64,000 nucleotides of DNA. It comes from Leptospira bourretii (GTDB taxonomy: Bacteria; Spirochaetota; Leptospiria; Leptospirales; Leptospiraceae). The notes below the pieces were generated by a model. It was not told where the DNA came from. It saw nothing but the letters and a program-made list of their open reading frames with translations, and made no database searches. The position numbers and the translations under genes are program-made. Shown one piece after another: positions 49,294 through 58,895 of this stretch; positions within the stretch are counted from its first letter, which is position 1, and the number at the start of each line of letters is the position of its first letter. The DNA lies in assembly GCF_004770145.1 (NCBI RefSeq), contig NZ_RQFW01000005.1, forward strand, positions 558,001 through 622,000. Direction: 5' to 3'.

Positions 49294-51693
49294 TTGAAAC
49301 TTTCAGTTGATTGGTTAAACGAATTTACCCCCCTCTCCCAAATTCCTTTCGAAAAGGTATTGGAAAAAATTAATACATCCATTTGCGAAATTGATGATGT
49401 GGAAGAATTTAAACTTCACCTATCATCGGTTATCACTGTCAAAATCAAATCACTTGAAAAACATCCCAATGCGGAAAAACTATCCACTACTGTCGCCACA
49501 GACGGTTCCAAAGATTACCAGATTGTGACTGCCGCTACCAATGTAAAGGTAGGTGACATCGTTCCATTGGCCCTTCCTGGAACCAAACTAGATGGAAAAG
49601 AAATTTTAGATTCGGAACTTCGGGGTGTTCGTTCCCAAGGGATGTATTGTTCCGAAAAAGAACTAGGCCTTGCTTTAGAATCTTCTGGAGTATTGATTTT
49701 TCCAAACGACACTCCACTTGGAATTTCAGTTCGTAAATTTTATTTATGGGAAGATACGATTCTCACAATCGATAACAAATCCATCACACATAGACCTGAC
49801 CTTTGGAATCATTTTGGATTTGCACGTGAACTTGCAAGCCAACTCCAGTTGCCTTTGAATGAATTCCCTTTCCAAACAGATACAAAATGGGAATCAGGAA
49901 ATGAGGGACTGGTTGTGGAAAAAACAGAACATGCACATGCTTACTATGTCTGTTCCATCAAAGATGTAAACATCGCTCCTTCAAATACCAAAATCAAATC
50001 TCGGCTTGAAAAATGTGGAATTCGGTCCATCAACAATGTTGTAGATGTTTCCAACTATCTTTTGTTAGAACTTGGTCAACCAACACATTTTTTTGATCGA
50101 GAAAGATTAAAGTCCACAACCTTCTCTGTTTCAAAGTCAAAGGAAGGCGACTCCTTCCCTTTGTTAGATGACACAAGTCCTAAATTACAAAAAGATCTGC
50201 TTCTCATTCAAAATGGAAAAGATCCAGTTGCCCTCGCCGGTGTGATGGGAGGAAAAGATTCTGCAGTGATCGATACCACAAAAAACATTGTAATGGAATC
50301 AGCAGTTTTCAAAAGAGAAGATGTTCGTTATACAATTCGCAAAACCAATATCCGTACTGAGTCGGCTGTTCGATACGAAAAAGGTTTAGATAGTTACACT
50401 TGTTTGCCGGTAATTCGCAGAGCAGTCCAATTACTAAAAGAAAATGGAAACCCAAAGATCAAAGTATATGAACCGCAAGGATTCAATCATACAGAATCTA
50501 AGTCTGTGACCATTCAAACAAATCTTTCTTTCCTACGCCATAAATTAGGTAAAAATATTTCGCAAAATGAAGTCACGGATATCTTAAACCGGCTTGGTTT
50601 CAAAGTCACAAACCAAGGGGAAGAATTATCTGTTTTAGTTCCTAAATTCAGACAAAATTACGATGTTACCATACCCGAAGACCTTGTGGAAGAAATCGGA
50701 AGGACTATTGGATACGCATCCATCCAAACTCAAGCCCTTTCGATGGCAGTGGAAACTCCAATTCGTAACCCATTACGCGAACTGGAAAGAAGAGTTAAAA
50801 ACTTCCTCGCTTTAGAAGTTGGATTTAATGAAGTTTATAATTATTCCTTTGCATCACAAACAGATTCCAAATTAGAAGCAAAAGAAGAACATTCTTCGTT
50901 AAAAATTGCAAACGAAATGCCCGACGAACATTCGTTATTACGAAATAGTCTTTTTCCAGGTATCATCAAACAAGCAAAACTCAACCAAGACCGATTTGAG
51001 TCTGTAAATTTATTTGAACTTGGAAGAACCTATCATAAAGAAGGGAATGGTTCGGAACTAGCAGAAGAAAGACGTTGGATGGCCATCCTTTCTCTTTCGA
51101 AAAACAAACCGAATGACCTAACAGCTGTTGAATTAGAATTTTTACAGGTTAGAGAAACAATCTCCGATCTTTTCCAATATTTGAATCTACCAAAATACAA
51201 ATGGGAAAAAACAAATCGAAACTACTTCCATCCCAATGCTGGACTTGTTCTTTCTTACGATGGAATAGAGATTGCGGAATTGGGAATCCTCCACACACGT
51301 TTTGCAGATGATTATGACTTAAAACGAAGAGCCATTCTTTCTAAAATCAATATGGAAAAGTTAGTGGATGTTTGGGAGAAACAAGGAAGGAACTCACATT
51401 TTGTTCCACCATCCAATTTCCCTCAAGGCCAATTAGATCTTTCTTTGCTGATGAACGAAAAAGATACAACAGAATCTTTTGTAGGTCTAGTACAAGGAAT
51501 GAAAATTCCTGAACTAGAATCTGTGTTTGTTCAAACCATCTTCAAAGGGGAAACAGTCGGTGAAGGAAAAAAATCTGTCACGTATCGATTTAGACTTATG
51601 TCCTATGACAAAACATTTACGCAAGAAAGGTTCAAAGAACTTTCTGATTCTCTTGTAGATATCGCAAAGAAGAACGGATACAGCTTAAGATAA
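49294..51693 (+). CDS. pheT: phenylalanyl-tRNA synthetase beta subunit
   Basis: A 799-aa protein of normal length: N-terminal tRNA-binding OB domain (VTAATNVKVGDIVPLALPG), B3/B4 domain with the editing site (IRSINNVVDVSNYLLLELGQPTHFFD), B5, the catalytic-like core and the C-terminal anticodon-binding fold (FPQGQLDLSLLM). The TTG start has AAGGA 6 bp upstream, and the sequence begins KLSVDWLNEF as is usual. pheS is not next to it. Confidence 0.96.
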   Translation: MKLSVDWLNEFTPLSQIPFEKVLEKINTSICEIDDVEEFKLHLSSVITVKIKSLEKHPNAEKLSTTVATDGSKDYQIVTAATNVKVGDIVPLALPGTKLDGKEILDSELRGVRSQGMYCSEKELGLALESSGVLIFPNDTPLGISVRKFYLWEDTILTIDNKSITHRPDLWNHFGFARELASQLQLPLNEFPFQTDTKWESGNEGLVVEKTEHAHAYYVCSIKDVNIAPSNTKIKSRLEKCGIRSINNVVDVSNYLLLELGQPTHFFDRERLKSTTFSVSKSKEGDSFPLLDDTSPKLQKDLLLIQNGKDPVALAGVMGGKDSAVIDTTKNIVMESAVFKREDVRYTIRKTNIRTESAVRYEKGLDSYTCLPVIRRAVQLLKENGNPKIKVYEPQGFNHTESKSVTIQTNLSFLRHKLGKNISQNEVTDILNRLGFKVTNQGEELSVLVPKFRQNYDVTIPEDLVEEIGRTIGYASIQTQALSMAVETPIRNPLRELERRVKNFLALEVGFNEVYNYSFASQTDSKLEAKEEHSSLKIANEMPDEHSLLRNSLFPGIIKQAKLNQDRFESVNLFELGRTYHKEGNGSELAEERRWMAILSLSKNKPNDLTAVELEFLQVRETISDLFQYLNLPKYKWEKTNRNYFHPNAGLVLSYDGIEIAELGILHTRFADDYDLKRRAILSKINMEKLVDVWEKQGRNSHFVPPSNFPQGQLDLSLLMNEKDTTESFVGLVQGMKIPELESVFVQTIFKGETVGEGKKSVTYRFRLMSYDKTFTQERFKELSDSLVDIAKKNGYSLR

Positions 51694-51700
51694 ATTTGCT

Positions 51701-51726
51701 TTGACAAATCCCGATTTTTATCGGGA
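51701..51726 (+). promoter_or_regulatory. -35-like box with inverted repeat before the 7TM phosphatase gene
   Basis: TTGACA (51701-51706) is followed by the inverted repeat TCCCGA-TTTTTA-TCGGGA (51709-51726) in the 47-bp gap after pheT. The repeat could be an operator between the promoter boxes or part of a pheT terminator, though no T-run follows it. Confidence 0.3.
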
Positions 51727-51740
51727 AATCATCCGAGTTT

Positions 51741-53702
51741 ATGCGGACACTCCTAACAGTCATTTTGTCGGGTTTGGTATTTTCATGTTCCCGATTGGAA
51801 ATCCAAAAATCCATTACAGATGACAGCTTTGTTCCGCAAAAAATCGATTATGCGATTTCTTCTGGTTCCGATGCCAATTTTCCAAAACTTCGATGGACAC
51901 CAATCTTTAAAAACAACTTAAGTTTAGGTTTTCAATCGGACCATGTTTTCCTTAGATTGAAAGCAACCAACCAAACTTCTGCAAACAAACTAATTTTAGA
52001 TTTAGGAAATCCACATTTAGATTTTGTCCGAGTTTATGAAGAAGGAAATCCGGAACCTATCAAAGAAGGTGGAGATTTTATTGCACACTCTCATTGGGAT
52101 GCCTTTTCAAAATCCATCGCTTTTGAATTGGATTGGAAAGAAAACGAAGCTAAAACTTTAATTTTAGAAACCAAATCTTCATCAAACGTCAGTTACCTGA
52201 TTCGATTTTACTCAAAAGATACATTTTATTTAAAAGAAAATTTAGAAAATACCATTCTCGGTTTTTTTTATGGAACCATATTAATCATGGTGATTTACAA
52301 TTTATTTATATATTTTATCTTAAAAGAAAAAGCATATATTACATATTCCATATCCATTTTTTTTAACCTAGCCCTTCAAATGTATTTGAATGGCATATTA
52401 AACCAAGTCATTACACTGGACCATCCAGAAATTCATAACCGAATCGGAAGTATCATAGTCACCTGCTCCGCAGTTTCGGGTTGGACATTTGCCCAACAAA
52501 CTTTGAATTTGCGAGAACTAAATCCTTGGTCACACAGACTCATCCAATCTTTAAAATTTGTAGTTTTATTCTATATTTTAATTCCATATTCTTACCTACC
52601 AATTGCCATTGCAGTTCGATTGGGAAATCTAATTGCTCAAGTTTTTGTGGTTTCAGTACTTCTCGTTGCTTTGGTTAATTATAGCACCGGAAATAAACAA
52701 GCAAGGTTGTTTCTATTTGGATGGAGTACCCTACTTTTTGGGATTTTGATGTACACATTGATGCAAAACGGAGTTTTGCCTGTAAATCTATTCACAATTT
52801 ATGGAAACCAAATTGGTTCCACTTTAGAAGCGGGAATTTTATCACTAGCACTTGCCAATAAAATCAACGAATTAAAAGAAGAAAAAGCAAACACCCAAGC
52901 CTTAGCACTTGTCACTCTTGAAGAAAAAGTAAGAGAACGTACAAAAACTTTGGATGAATCTTTAAACTTAATCAAAAAGGATTTGAATGTTGCTAAAAAA
53001 ATTCAAAAAACTTTGTTCTCTGATATTAAAACTAGTGATCCAAGAATCCATTTTCACTCCTACTACCAGTCGATGTCCGAAGTAGGAGGTGATTTTTACG
53101 ACCTAACACAAGTTAAACCTGATTACTATCGAATTTTTGTAGCGGATGCTACAGGTCATGGAATCCAAGCTGCCCTCATCACAATGGCCATCAAAGCGGA
53201 ATACGAATCACTCAAAATGATTTATGATCATCCTGATGATTTAGTATTTCATATGAACCAAATCTTTATTAACAAATATAGCAATATTCAAACAATATTT
53301 ACCTGCTCTGTTTGTGATATTGACTTAAAAAACAAATTACTCTTTTATTCTTCAGCAGGTCACCCAGATCAAATACACCAAAGAATTGATGATATAAAAC
53401 TTTTACCAAGAACTGGGAAAATCATAGGACTTATGGACCATACCCAGTACCGGATCATCGAACACCAAATCGAAGAAGGCGATCGTATTTTTCTCTTTAC
53501 CGATGGAATTTTTGAACAGTTCAATCCTGAAAAAGAACTATTCGGTGAAGACCGTTTGTATGATATTTTAAAAGAGAACCTGAAGATGAGTTTGGATCAT
53601 ACAATGGCAAAGGTACTCAGTGAACTATCTTCTTTTACAGAAGGTGATGTAAAACAAGACGATATTACATTTATCGGTTGCGAAATTCAAAGTCTAAGTT
53701 GA
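51741..53702 (+). CDS. 7TM-DISM sensor with SpoIIE/PP2C phosphatase domain
   Basis: A 653-aa membrane protein. It starts with a lipobox-like signal (LVFSCS, Cys16), then a 7TMR-DISMED2 periplasmic domain (about 30-165), seven membrane helices (about 170-370), a coiled coil (380-420) and a SpoIIE phosphatase domain with GGDFYDL, ADATGHGIQAALIT, IFLFTDGIFEQFN and QDDITFIG. It should convert an external signal, perhaps a sugar, into dephosphorylation of a cytoplasmic partner. No partner gene is adjacent. Confidence 0.9.
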   Translation: MRTLLTVILSGLVFSCSRLEIQKSITDDSFVPQKIDYAISSGSDANFPKLRWTPIFKNNLSLGFQSDHVFLRLKATNQTSANKLILDLGNPHLDFVRVYEEGNPEPIKEGGDFIAHSHWDAFSKSIAFELDWKENEAKTLILETKSSSNVSYLIRFYSKDTFYLKENLENTILGFFYGTILIMVIYNLFIYFILKEKAYITYSISIFFNLALQMYLNGILNQVITLDHPEIHNRIGSIIVTCSAVSGWTFAQQTLNLRELNPWSHRLIQSLKFVVLFYILIPYSYLPIAIAVRLGNLIAQVFVVSVLLVALVNYSTGNKQARLFLFGWSTLLFGILMYTLMQNGVLPVNLFTIYGNQIGSTLEAGILSLALANKINELKEEKANTQALALVTLEEKVRERTKTLDESLNLIKKDLNVAKKIQKTLFSDIKTSDPRIHFHSYYQSMSEVGGDFYDLTQVKPDYYRIFVADATGHGIQAALITMAIKAEYESLKMIYDHPDDLVFHMNQIFINKYSNIQTIFTCSVCDIDLKNKLLFYSSAGHPDQIHQRIDDIKLLPRTGKIIGLMDHTQYRIIEHQIEEGDRIFLFTDGIFEQFNPEKELFGEDRLYDILKENLKMSLDHTMAKVLSELSSFTEGDVKQDDITFIGCEIQSLS

Positions 53703-53713
53703 TTTTGATATCC

Positions 53714-54286
53714 ATGTCCTATTCAGAAATTCCAGTTTTTACCAATCCATTCATCCACCCATCTGCAACTGCCTTTGGGATGATCGAATATGGAACTTCC
53801 GTTTCTTTATGGCCCGGTGCTGTGGTGCGTGCTGATATGAACTCCATCAAATTAGGAAATTATGTGAATATCCAAGATAATTCCACTTTACATACTGACA
53901 GCACAAGCCCCATTAGTATCGGCGAATGGACATTAGTTGGTCACAATGTAATGATCCACGGCTGTAAAATTGGGAGAGGAGTTCTTGTTGGTATTGGTTC
54001 TATTGTTCTGGATAATGCTGAAATTGGCGATGGCTCTCAAATTGCTGCCGGTTGTATGATTCGAGGAGGGAAAAAAATTCCACCCAGATCTCTTGTCGTA
54101 CCTGACGGTTCAGATATCAAAGTATTTGCAGGAAAAGCAAAGCCAGAATTGACAGTAGCAGGATGTATTGAATACGCCCATCTTTCTGTTCGATTTCAAC
54201 AAAACATCTTTGTGCCCTTTCAAAAAGAAGAAGAAGTACATTTTGTAAACCAAGCGAAAGAAATCATTGGAAAGTTAGGCATCTAA
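53714..54286 (+). CDS. gamma-class carbonic anhydrase family protein
   Basis: A 190-aa left-handed beta-helix protein. The zinc ligands of gamma carbonic anhydrases are present: LHTD, VGHN and MIHG. The VPDGSDIKVFAGKA region and a C-terminal helix follow. Many such proteins (YrdA, CaiE-like) have uncertain activity. I use the ATG at 53714 (MSYSEIP); the longer frame overlaps the phosphatase gene by 25 bp and is less likely. Confidence 0.82.
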   Translation: MSYSEIPVFTNPFIHPSATAFGMIEYGTSVSLWPGAVVRADMNSIKLGNYVNIQDNSTLHTDSTSPISIGEWTLVGHNVMIHGCKIGRGVLVGIGSIVLDNAEIGDGSQIAAGCMIRGGKKIPPRSLVVPDGSDIKVFAGKAKPELTVAGCIEYAHLSVRFQQNIFVPFQKEEEVHFVNQAKEIIGKLGI

Positions 54287-54329
54287 CCAACAAAATAAAA
54301 ATTCTTTCTGTCTAAACCATATCTCTTTT

Positions 54330-55541
54330 ATGAAAAAAATTATAGATAAACTGCAAATCCTGGGAATTTTTTCTATCACACAGACTGTTTTTCAAATTGG
54401 AACCGTCATGATTATGGCTGTTTCTGCACTTGCTGGACAAAGCATTGCCCCCTCGCCAGAATCAGCTTCACTTCCAATTTCATTTGTGATTTTAGGAACT
54501 CTTCTTGGGTTGGTTCCTGCCTCAAAGTATATGAAATGGAAAGGTAGCAAAGTGGGTTTACTCACTGGAACAGTGATCGGTATCATTGGTGCAATCCTTG
54601 CATCTTATTCCATGTATGAGAAGAATTTTATCTTATTTTCCATATCACACTTGTTATATGGTTTTCATCAATCATTTGTTCAGTATTTACGATTTGTGGC
54701 AATGGAATCAGTACCAACACATGATAGATCCAGTGCCCTTTCTTGGATTTTAATCGCAGGTATTCCAGCAGCATTTCTTGGTCCATTGGCTGGACTCCAA
54801 GGGAAAGAAATTTTTCCAAACTCTTTGTATTTAGGATGTTATTTAATTTTAATTTCCAGTTTGTGTTTACAATTTTTCTTTATTTTATTTTTACCAAAAC
54901 CCAATAAAGAATTATCTAGTATACCTTCACAATCTAATGACCCTTCCCCAAGATTTACGATTCGCCCACTTTCTTATCATATAAAAAATTTAGGATTATG
55001 GGTTTCGATTTTGGCAACAGCTTTTAGTTTTGGACTGATGGCAATGCTGATGTCCGCAGTGCCAGTGGCAATGAAATCCCATGGGCATGAAATGCATGCA
55101 TCCACTCTGGTACTTCAATGGCATGTATTAGGAATGTACATTCCTTCTTTTTTCTCAGGACAATTGGTACGAAAAATGACAGCACCGTATCTGATACTTT
55201 TAGGAATTTTTGTGATGGGACTTGAAAGTTTTGCTGCTCTACAAGGAACAGAATTTTTACCATTTGCAATGGCACTCATACTACTTGGCATTGGTTGGAA
55301 TTTTATGTATGTTGGTGGCACCAACTTACTTGTCGAACAATACCATCCTTCAGAAAAAAATTCGATCCAAGCTACAAATGATACAATTGTATATTCTTTT
55401 GCAATTCTATCTACATATAGCGCGGGTTACCTGGAAAATAAAATTGGCTGGCTTAATCTAAATTTAGTCAGCATTCCATTTTTGTTATTTGTGAGTATAT
55501 TCACAATGTATTATATTCATTCACAACGAAGGAAGGTATAG
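54330..55541 (+). CDS. MFS permease
   Basis: A 403-aa protein with about 12 hydrophobic helices and a central loop (PKPNKELSSIPSQSNDPSPR). It belongs to the major facilitator superfamily by its layout (N-terminal KWKGSKVGLLTGTVIG, mid-protein SALSWILIAGIPAAFLGP). The cargo cannot be told. A DUF1330-like gene follows 4 bp after it. Confidence 0.8.
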   Translation: MKKIIDKLQILGIFSITQTVFQIGTVMIMAVSALAGQSIAPSPESASLPISFVILGTLLGLVPASKYMKWKGSKVGLLTGTVIGIIGAILASYSMYEKNFILFSISHLLYGFHQSFVQYLRFVAMESVPTHDRSSALSWILIAGIPAAFLGPLAGLQGKEIFPNSLYLGCYLILISSLCLQFFFILFLPKPNKELSSIPSQSNDPSPRFTIRPLSYHIKNLGLWVSILATAFSFGLMAMLMSAVPVAMKSHGHEMHASTLVLQWHVLGMYIPSFFSGQLVRKMTAPYLILLGIFVMGLESFAALQGTEFLPFAMALILLGIGWNFMYVGGTNLLVEQYHPSEKNSIQATNDTIVYSFAILSTYSAGYLENKIGWLNLNLVSIPFLLFVSIFTMYYIHSQRRKV

Positions 55542-55545
55542 TCAA

Positions 55546-55869
55546 ATGGAAAATCAATCTCATTGGGAAACTATCGTTGGTCTACAAGTAAAAGATGATG
55601 AACTGTATACACAGTATAGAGCAGAAATGAAAGAACTCTTAGAAAAATACGAAGGGGGATTTCGATATGATTTCAAAATTGGAGAAACATTAAAATCGGA
55701 AACAAATAATCCAATCAATCGAGTATTTTTAATCTATTTTAAAAACAAAGAAAGGAAACTCAGCTTTTTCGCAGATCCAGATTACAAAAAAGTCAGAGAA
55801 AAATATTTTGTCCCTTCTGTCGAAAGCACAACCCAAATCGCAGAATACGAAAGATTTTTCGAATCATAA
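55546..55869 (+). CDS. DUF1330-like small protein
   Basis: A 107-aa soluble protein resembling DUF1330, a ferredoxin-like dimeric alpha-beta barrel fold (ETIVGLQVKDDELYTQYRAEM ... FRYDFKIGE ... NRVFLIYFKNKERKLSFFADPDYKKVREKYF). Function unknown. It follows the MFS gene closely and is probably co-transcribed. Confidence 0.65.
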   Translation: MENQSHWETIVGLQVKDDELYTQYRAEMKELLEKYEGGFRYDFKIGETLKSETNNPINRVFLIYFKNKERKLSFFADPDYKKVREKYFVPSVESTTQIAEYERFFES

Positions 55870-55919
55870 TTATGAATAATAATTGCCAAATCATCACCTA
55901 ACTATAAATAATTCTTTGT

Positions 55920-56300
55920 ATGTTTAAAAACAAAATTCTCCCCATATTTTCCGCTACAATTGTGATCAGTTTGTCGGAATTCTTTAGAAACGAAATACTT
56001 TTTAAATCAATTTGGTTAAATCATTACAACCAATTAGGAATCACATTTCCATCTGAGCCAATCAATGGCGCAGTGTGGGGAATTTGGTCTCTTGGTTTAG
56101 CGTTTGCTATTTTCTATTTATCCAACCATTTAAAATTCAAACAAACGTTTATTTTTAGTTGGTTTATAGGATTTGTATTGATGTGGATAGTAATTTGGAA
56201 CTTATCAGTTCTACCGATTGGAATTCTTTTATACGCTATCCCACTTAGCATCTTAGAAACATTTTTAGCTACTTGGGTTGTATATAAATTAAAAAAATAA
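55920..56300 (+). CDS. small integral membrane protein, hypothetical
   Basis: A 126-aa protein with four predicted membrane helices and a short N-terminal polar region (FRNEILFKSIWLNHYNQLGITFPSEPINGAVWG). It resembles small uncharacterised membrane proteins in which the first helix pair is split by a periplasmic loop. No motif points to a function. The gene ends in the shared terminator at 56299. Confidence 0.6.
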   Translation: MFKNKILPIFSATIVISLSEFFRNEILFKSIWLNHYNQLGITFPSEPINGAVWGIWSLGLAFAIFYLSNHLKFKQTFIFSWFIGFVLMWIVIWNLSVLPIGILLYAIPLSILETFLATWVVYKLKK

Positions 56301-56330
56301 AACCATTAAACTATTTGTTAAATGGTTTTT
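56299..56330. terminator. bidirectional AT-rich terminator
   Basis: AAAACCATT and AATGGTTTT form a 9-bp stem with a 13-base loop. A T-run follows on both strands (five T on plus; seven T after one A on minus). It covers the stop codon of the 126-aa gene and the last bases of the thioesterase gene. Confidence 0.45.
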
Positions 56331-56860
56331 CTTCCAGCTTTAATTTTGGCAGAAAACTCTTTTGCCATTTCAATTCGAAGTTTTCCTTCAGCAAAACGCC
56401 GTTTTTCCAAATCTGTTTCTAAACGCAAGGGAGGAACAGCACAAGGTTTTTTGTTCTCATCCAAAGCAACAAACGATAAATAGGCGGTTGTTGCTCGAAC
56501 CATCTCTCCCGTATAGGGATTTTCACGGTTTACTTGAACCCCCACTTCCATTGAAGTAGTTCCAACATAATTCACCATTGCCTTTAAATTTACATGATCT
56601 CCAATTTGAATTGGAGTTATAAAATTAATCCGATCGATACTAACAGTTACTGCCTCATGTCCAGAGTGCCTTTGGGCAGACATAGCAGCAATCAAATCGA
56701 TCCAACTCATAATGGCTCCACCAAATGCAGTTCCATAATGGTTGGCATCATTGGGTAGAACAATATGCCTTGTTTCTACTGCGGATTCTTGGGGTGACTT
56801 GGCTGGTAAATCGTTAGGATTCGTCACAATGAGGATAACTTCCTCTTGACCAATCCCCAA
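56318..56860 (-). CDS. acyl-CoA thioesterase (hotdog fold, YciA/BACH-like)
   Basis: A hotdog thioesterase of up to 180 aa. The motif VLPNDANHYGTAFGGAIMSWIDLIAAMSAQRHSG, with the catalytic Asp in the long helix, and VTVSIDRINFITPIQIGDHV are typical of YciA-like enzymes that hydrolyse acyl-CoA. The start is uncertain: TTG at 56860 or GTG at 56827. It shares a terminator with the plus-strand gene and is divergent from the GGDEF/EAL gene. Confidence 0.85.
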   Translation of the reverse strand: MGIGQEEVILIVTNPNDLPAKSPQESAVETRHIVLPNDANHYGTAFGGAIMSWIDLIAAMSAQRHSGHEAVTVSIDRINFITPIQIGDHVNLKAMVNYVGTTSMEVGVQVNRENPYTGEMVRATTAYLSFVALDENKKPCAVPPLRLETDLEKRRFAEGKLRIEMAKEFSAKIKAGRKTI

Positions 56861-56916
56861 GGAAAGGCTTTTTTAAGAATTCATCTAATCAGTTTTATTC
56901 GTCCAATGAGAATCAT

Positions 56917-58809
56917 ATGCTAAAAGATAAAAATAAATATGTCTATTGGACCAAATTTCAAAAGGATACAAGTCCGCTGCTTCGTCGTTTCCTTTTGGCC
57001 GCATCTGGTTTGTTTCTCATCGCTGCAGGTTTACACATTGTTCCTTTTTTTACGCAACAAGGTGCAGTAGATTATTTATTTTTTACGGTTGATTTTAGTT
57101 TTGCGATCATTCTATTTTTAGAATTTTTATTAAAGAACAAAGTACCTTTAATCATTCGTGTTTTAAGTTTAATTTCTACAACCATTTTTATCTCTATCTT
57201 ATCGTATGTTCGAAGTGGTCTTTTGGGTAGCGCAGAAATATCATTAACGTTTATGATTGTTTCTTTTTATGTTTTCCTTCCACCTATCATAAGTTTAATT
57301 TCTTCAATCATCATATCTTTATTACCAGCATTATTTGGTGGATTAATTTATTTTTCCTGGGTTCGGTTTCCTGAATCCTTAGGACTCAGAAATAATAATC
57401 CAAGAGAATGGATTTTTAATTCTGTAAGTTTAATTTTATTTTCTGTTTTAACTGGATTTTTAATCCAAAGATTGAGAGGAAAACTCATAAAAAATATTGT
57501 TTATCTTAAGGAATCAAGAAGTAAAATATTAAAATCTCAAAAACACATCGACAAACTAGCATTTTATGATTCACTAACACATCTCCCGAATCGATATTTG
57601 TTTGAAAAATTAATCCAAAATAGAATCAGTTCAGGAGTATCAGAGTCTTTTCTACTTTTAATCAATCTAAAAGGTTTAAAAGTCATTAACGCGCTACACG
57701 GCATTGGCTTTGGAGACCAAATTTTAACCTTAACAGGATGTGTATTAAAATTATATACAGACGAAAGACCCGACGTCCTTGTTGCAAGTTTAGGTGGCGA
57801 TGAATTTATATTTTGGATAGAAAATTCTACAAAATCTAAAATCGAAGAAGCTATCGTAAAATTTGACTTCAATAATAATGAGTTACTTTCTCCAGATCAA
57901 TTAGGACATAGACTTCAATACCGAGTTTCAGGGGTTCAATATCCTCAGGATACAAATCATTTGGATGAAGCGATCCGGAAACTTTCCATCGCTATGAATG
58001 TGGCGAGAGAAGGTGTCCTAACAAAGTTAGTATGGTTCCAAACTGGTATGGAATCTAAAATAGAAAGGGAACAAAAACTAAAAAACTATTTAGAGAAAGC
58101 AATCAATCAAAAAAATTTCAAAATAGCATACCAGGAAAAAGTAGATATTGGTTCTAAACAAACCGTAGGTTTGGAAGCACTTGCACGTTGGAGTTTGCCA
58201 GAATTCGGAAATATTTCTCCTGAAGAGTTTATACCAATTATCACCAAATCAGAGTTAATTGTACCGTTCGGAAAATGTATTTTTGAAAAAGCCATTTCCC
58301 ATATTCCCAAACTACTGGAGCTGTATGGAAATGAGATACAAATATCAATCAACATCTCTCCAATTTTCTTTTTATATCCTAATTTTAACGACTACATTAT
58401 TCAATATTTATCGAACCATAAAATTAATCCAAAAAACATCATATTTGAAATTACAGAAGATGTTTTTTTAGATGAAATTGAAACCATCCAAAAAATTGTT
58501 TCAGAACTTAGATCCAATGGAATTTCAGTTTCATTGGATGATTTTGGAAAAGGATATTCATCTCTTCATTATATGCAAAAAATTCAATTTGATGAATTAA
58601 AAATCGATAAATCATTTTTAGATGATATTGCAAACTCCGATCGAAACTTTTTACTTTTGGAATCTATTTGTCATTTAGCCGATTCTTTAGGGCTTAAAAC
58701 CATTGCAGAAGGGATTGAAAACGAAGAACAACTTCATCGTTTAAAACAAACTTCCTGCCATGTAGTCCAAGGTTACCTTTATTCAAGGCCTCAAATACTT
58801 TTTGATTAG
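56917..58809 (+). CDS. membrane GGDEF-EAL protein, probable c-di-GMP phosphodiesterase
   Basis: A 630-aa protein with six or so N-terminal membrane helices (about 20-190), a short linker, GGDEF (about 210-370) and EAL (about 380-628). The GGDEF signature is intact (293-297) but the metal Asp residues are changed: IDLDxFK reads INLKGLK (Asn250, Lys252) and IND reads INA. The EAL domain keeps EALARW (420-425), NIS, ITED, DDFGKGYSS, LKIDKSF, AEGIENEEQ and VQGYLYSRP. So degradation is likely and synthesis is not; the GGDEF part may sense GTP. Confidence 0.9.
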   Translation: MLKDKNKYVYWTKFQKDTSPLLRRFLLAASGLFLIAAGLHIVPFFTQQGAVDYLFFTVDFSFAIILFLEFLLKNKVPLIIRVLSLISTTIFISILSYVRSGLLGSAEISLTFMIVSFYVFLPPIISLISSIIISLLPALFGGLIYFSWVRFPESLGLRNNNPREWIFNSVSLILFSVLTGFLIQRLRGKLIKNIVYLKESRSKILKSQKHIDKLAFYDSLTHLPNRYLFEKLIQNRISSGVSESFLLLINLKGLKVINALHGIGFGDQILTLTGCVLKLYTDERPDVLVASLGGDEFIFWIENSTKSKIEEAIVKFDFNNNELLSPDQLGHRLQYRVSGVQYPQDTNHLDEAIRKLSIAMNVAREGVLTKLVWFQTGMESKIEREQKLKNYLEKAINQKNFKIAYQEKVDIGSKQTVGLEALARWSLPEFGNISPEEFIPIITKSELIVPFGKCIFEKAISHIPKLLELYGNEIQISINISPIFFLYPNFNDYIIQYLSNHKINPKNIIFEITEDVFLDEIETIQKIVSELRSNGISVSLDDFGKGYSSLHYMQKIQFDELKIDKSFLDDIANSDRNFLLLESICHLADSLGLKTIAEGIENEEQLHRLKQTSCHVVQGYLYSRPQILFD

Positions 58810-58895
58810 GTGAGAACAAACAAAAGGAATTTCTAATTATTTTTCCTCTCTTTCTTTAGTTGCAGAGAAAAAACGAATCTGAAATTCTATCCTCT

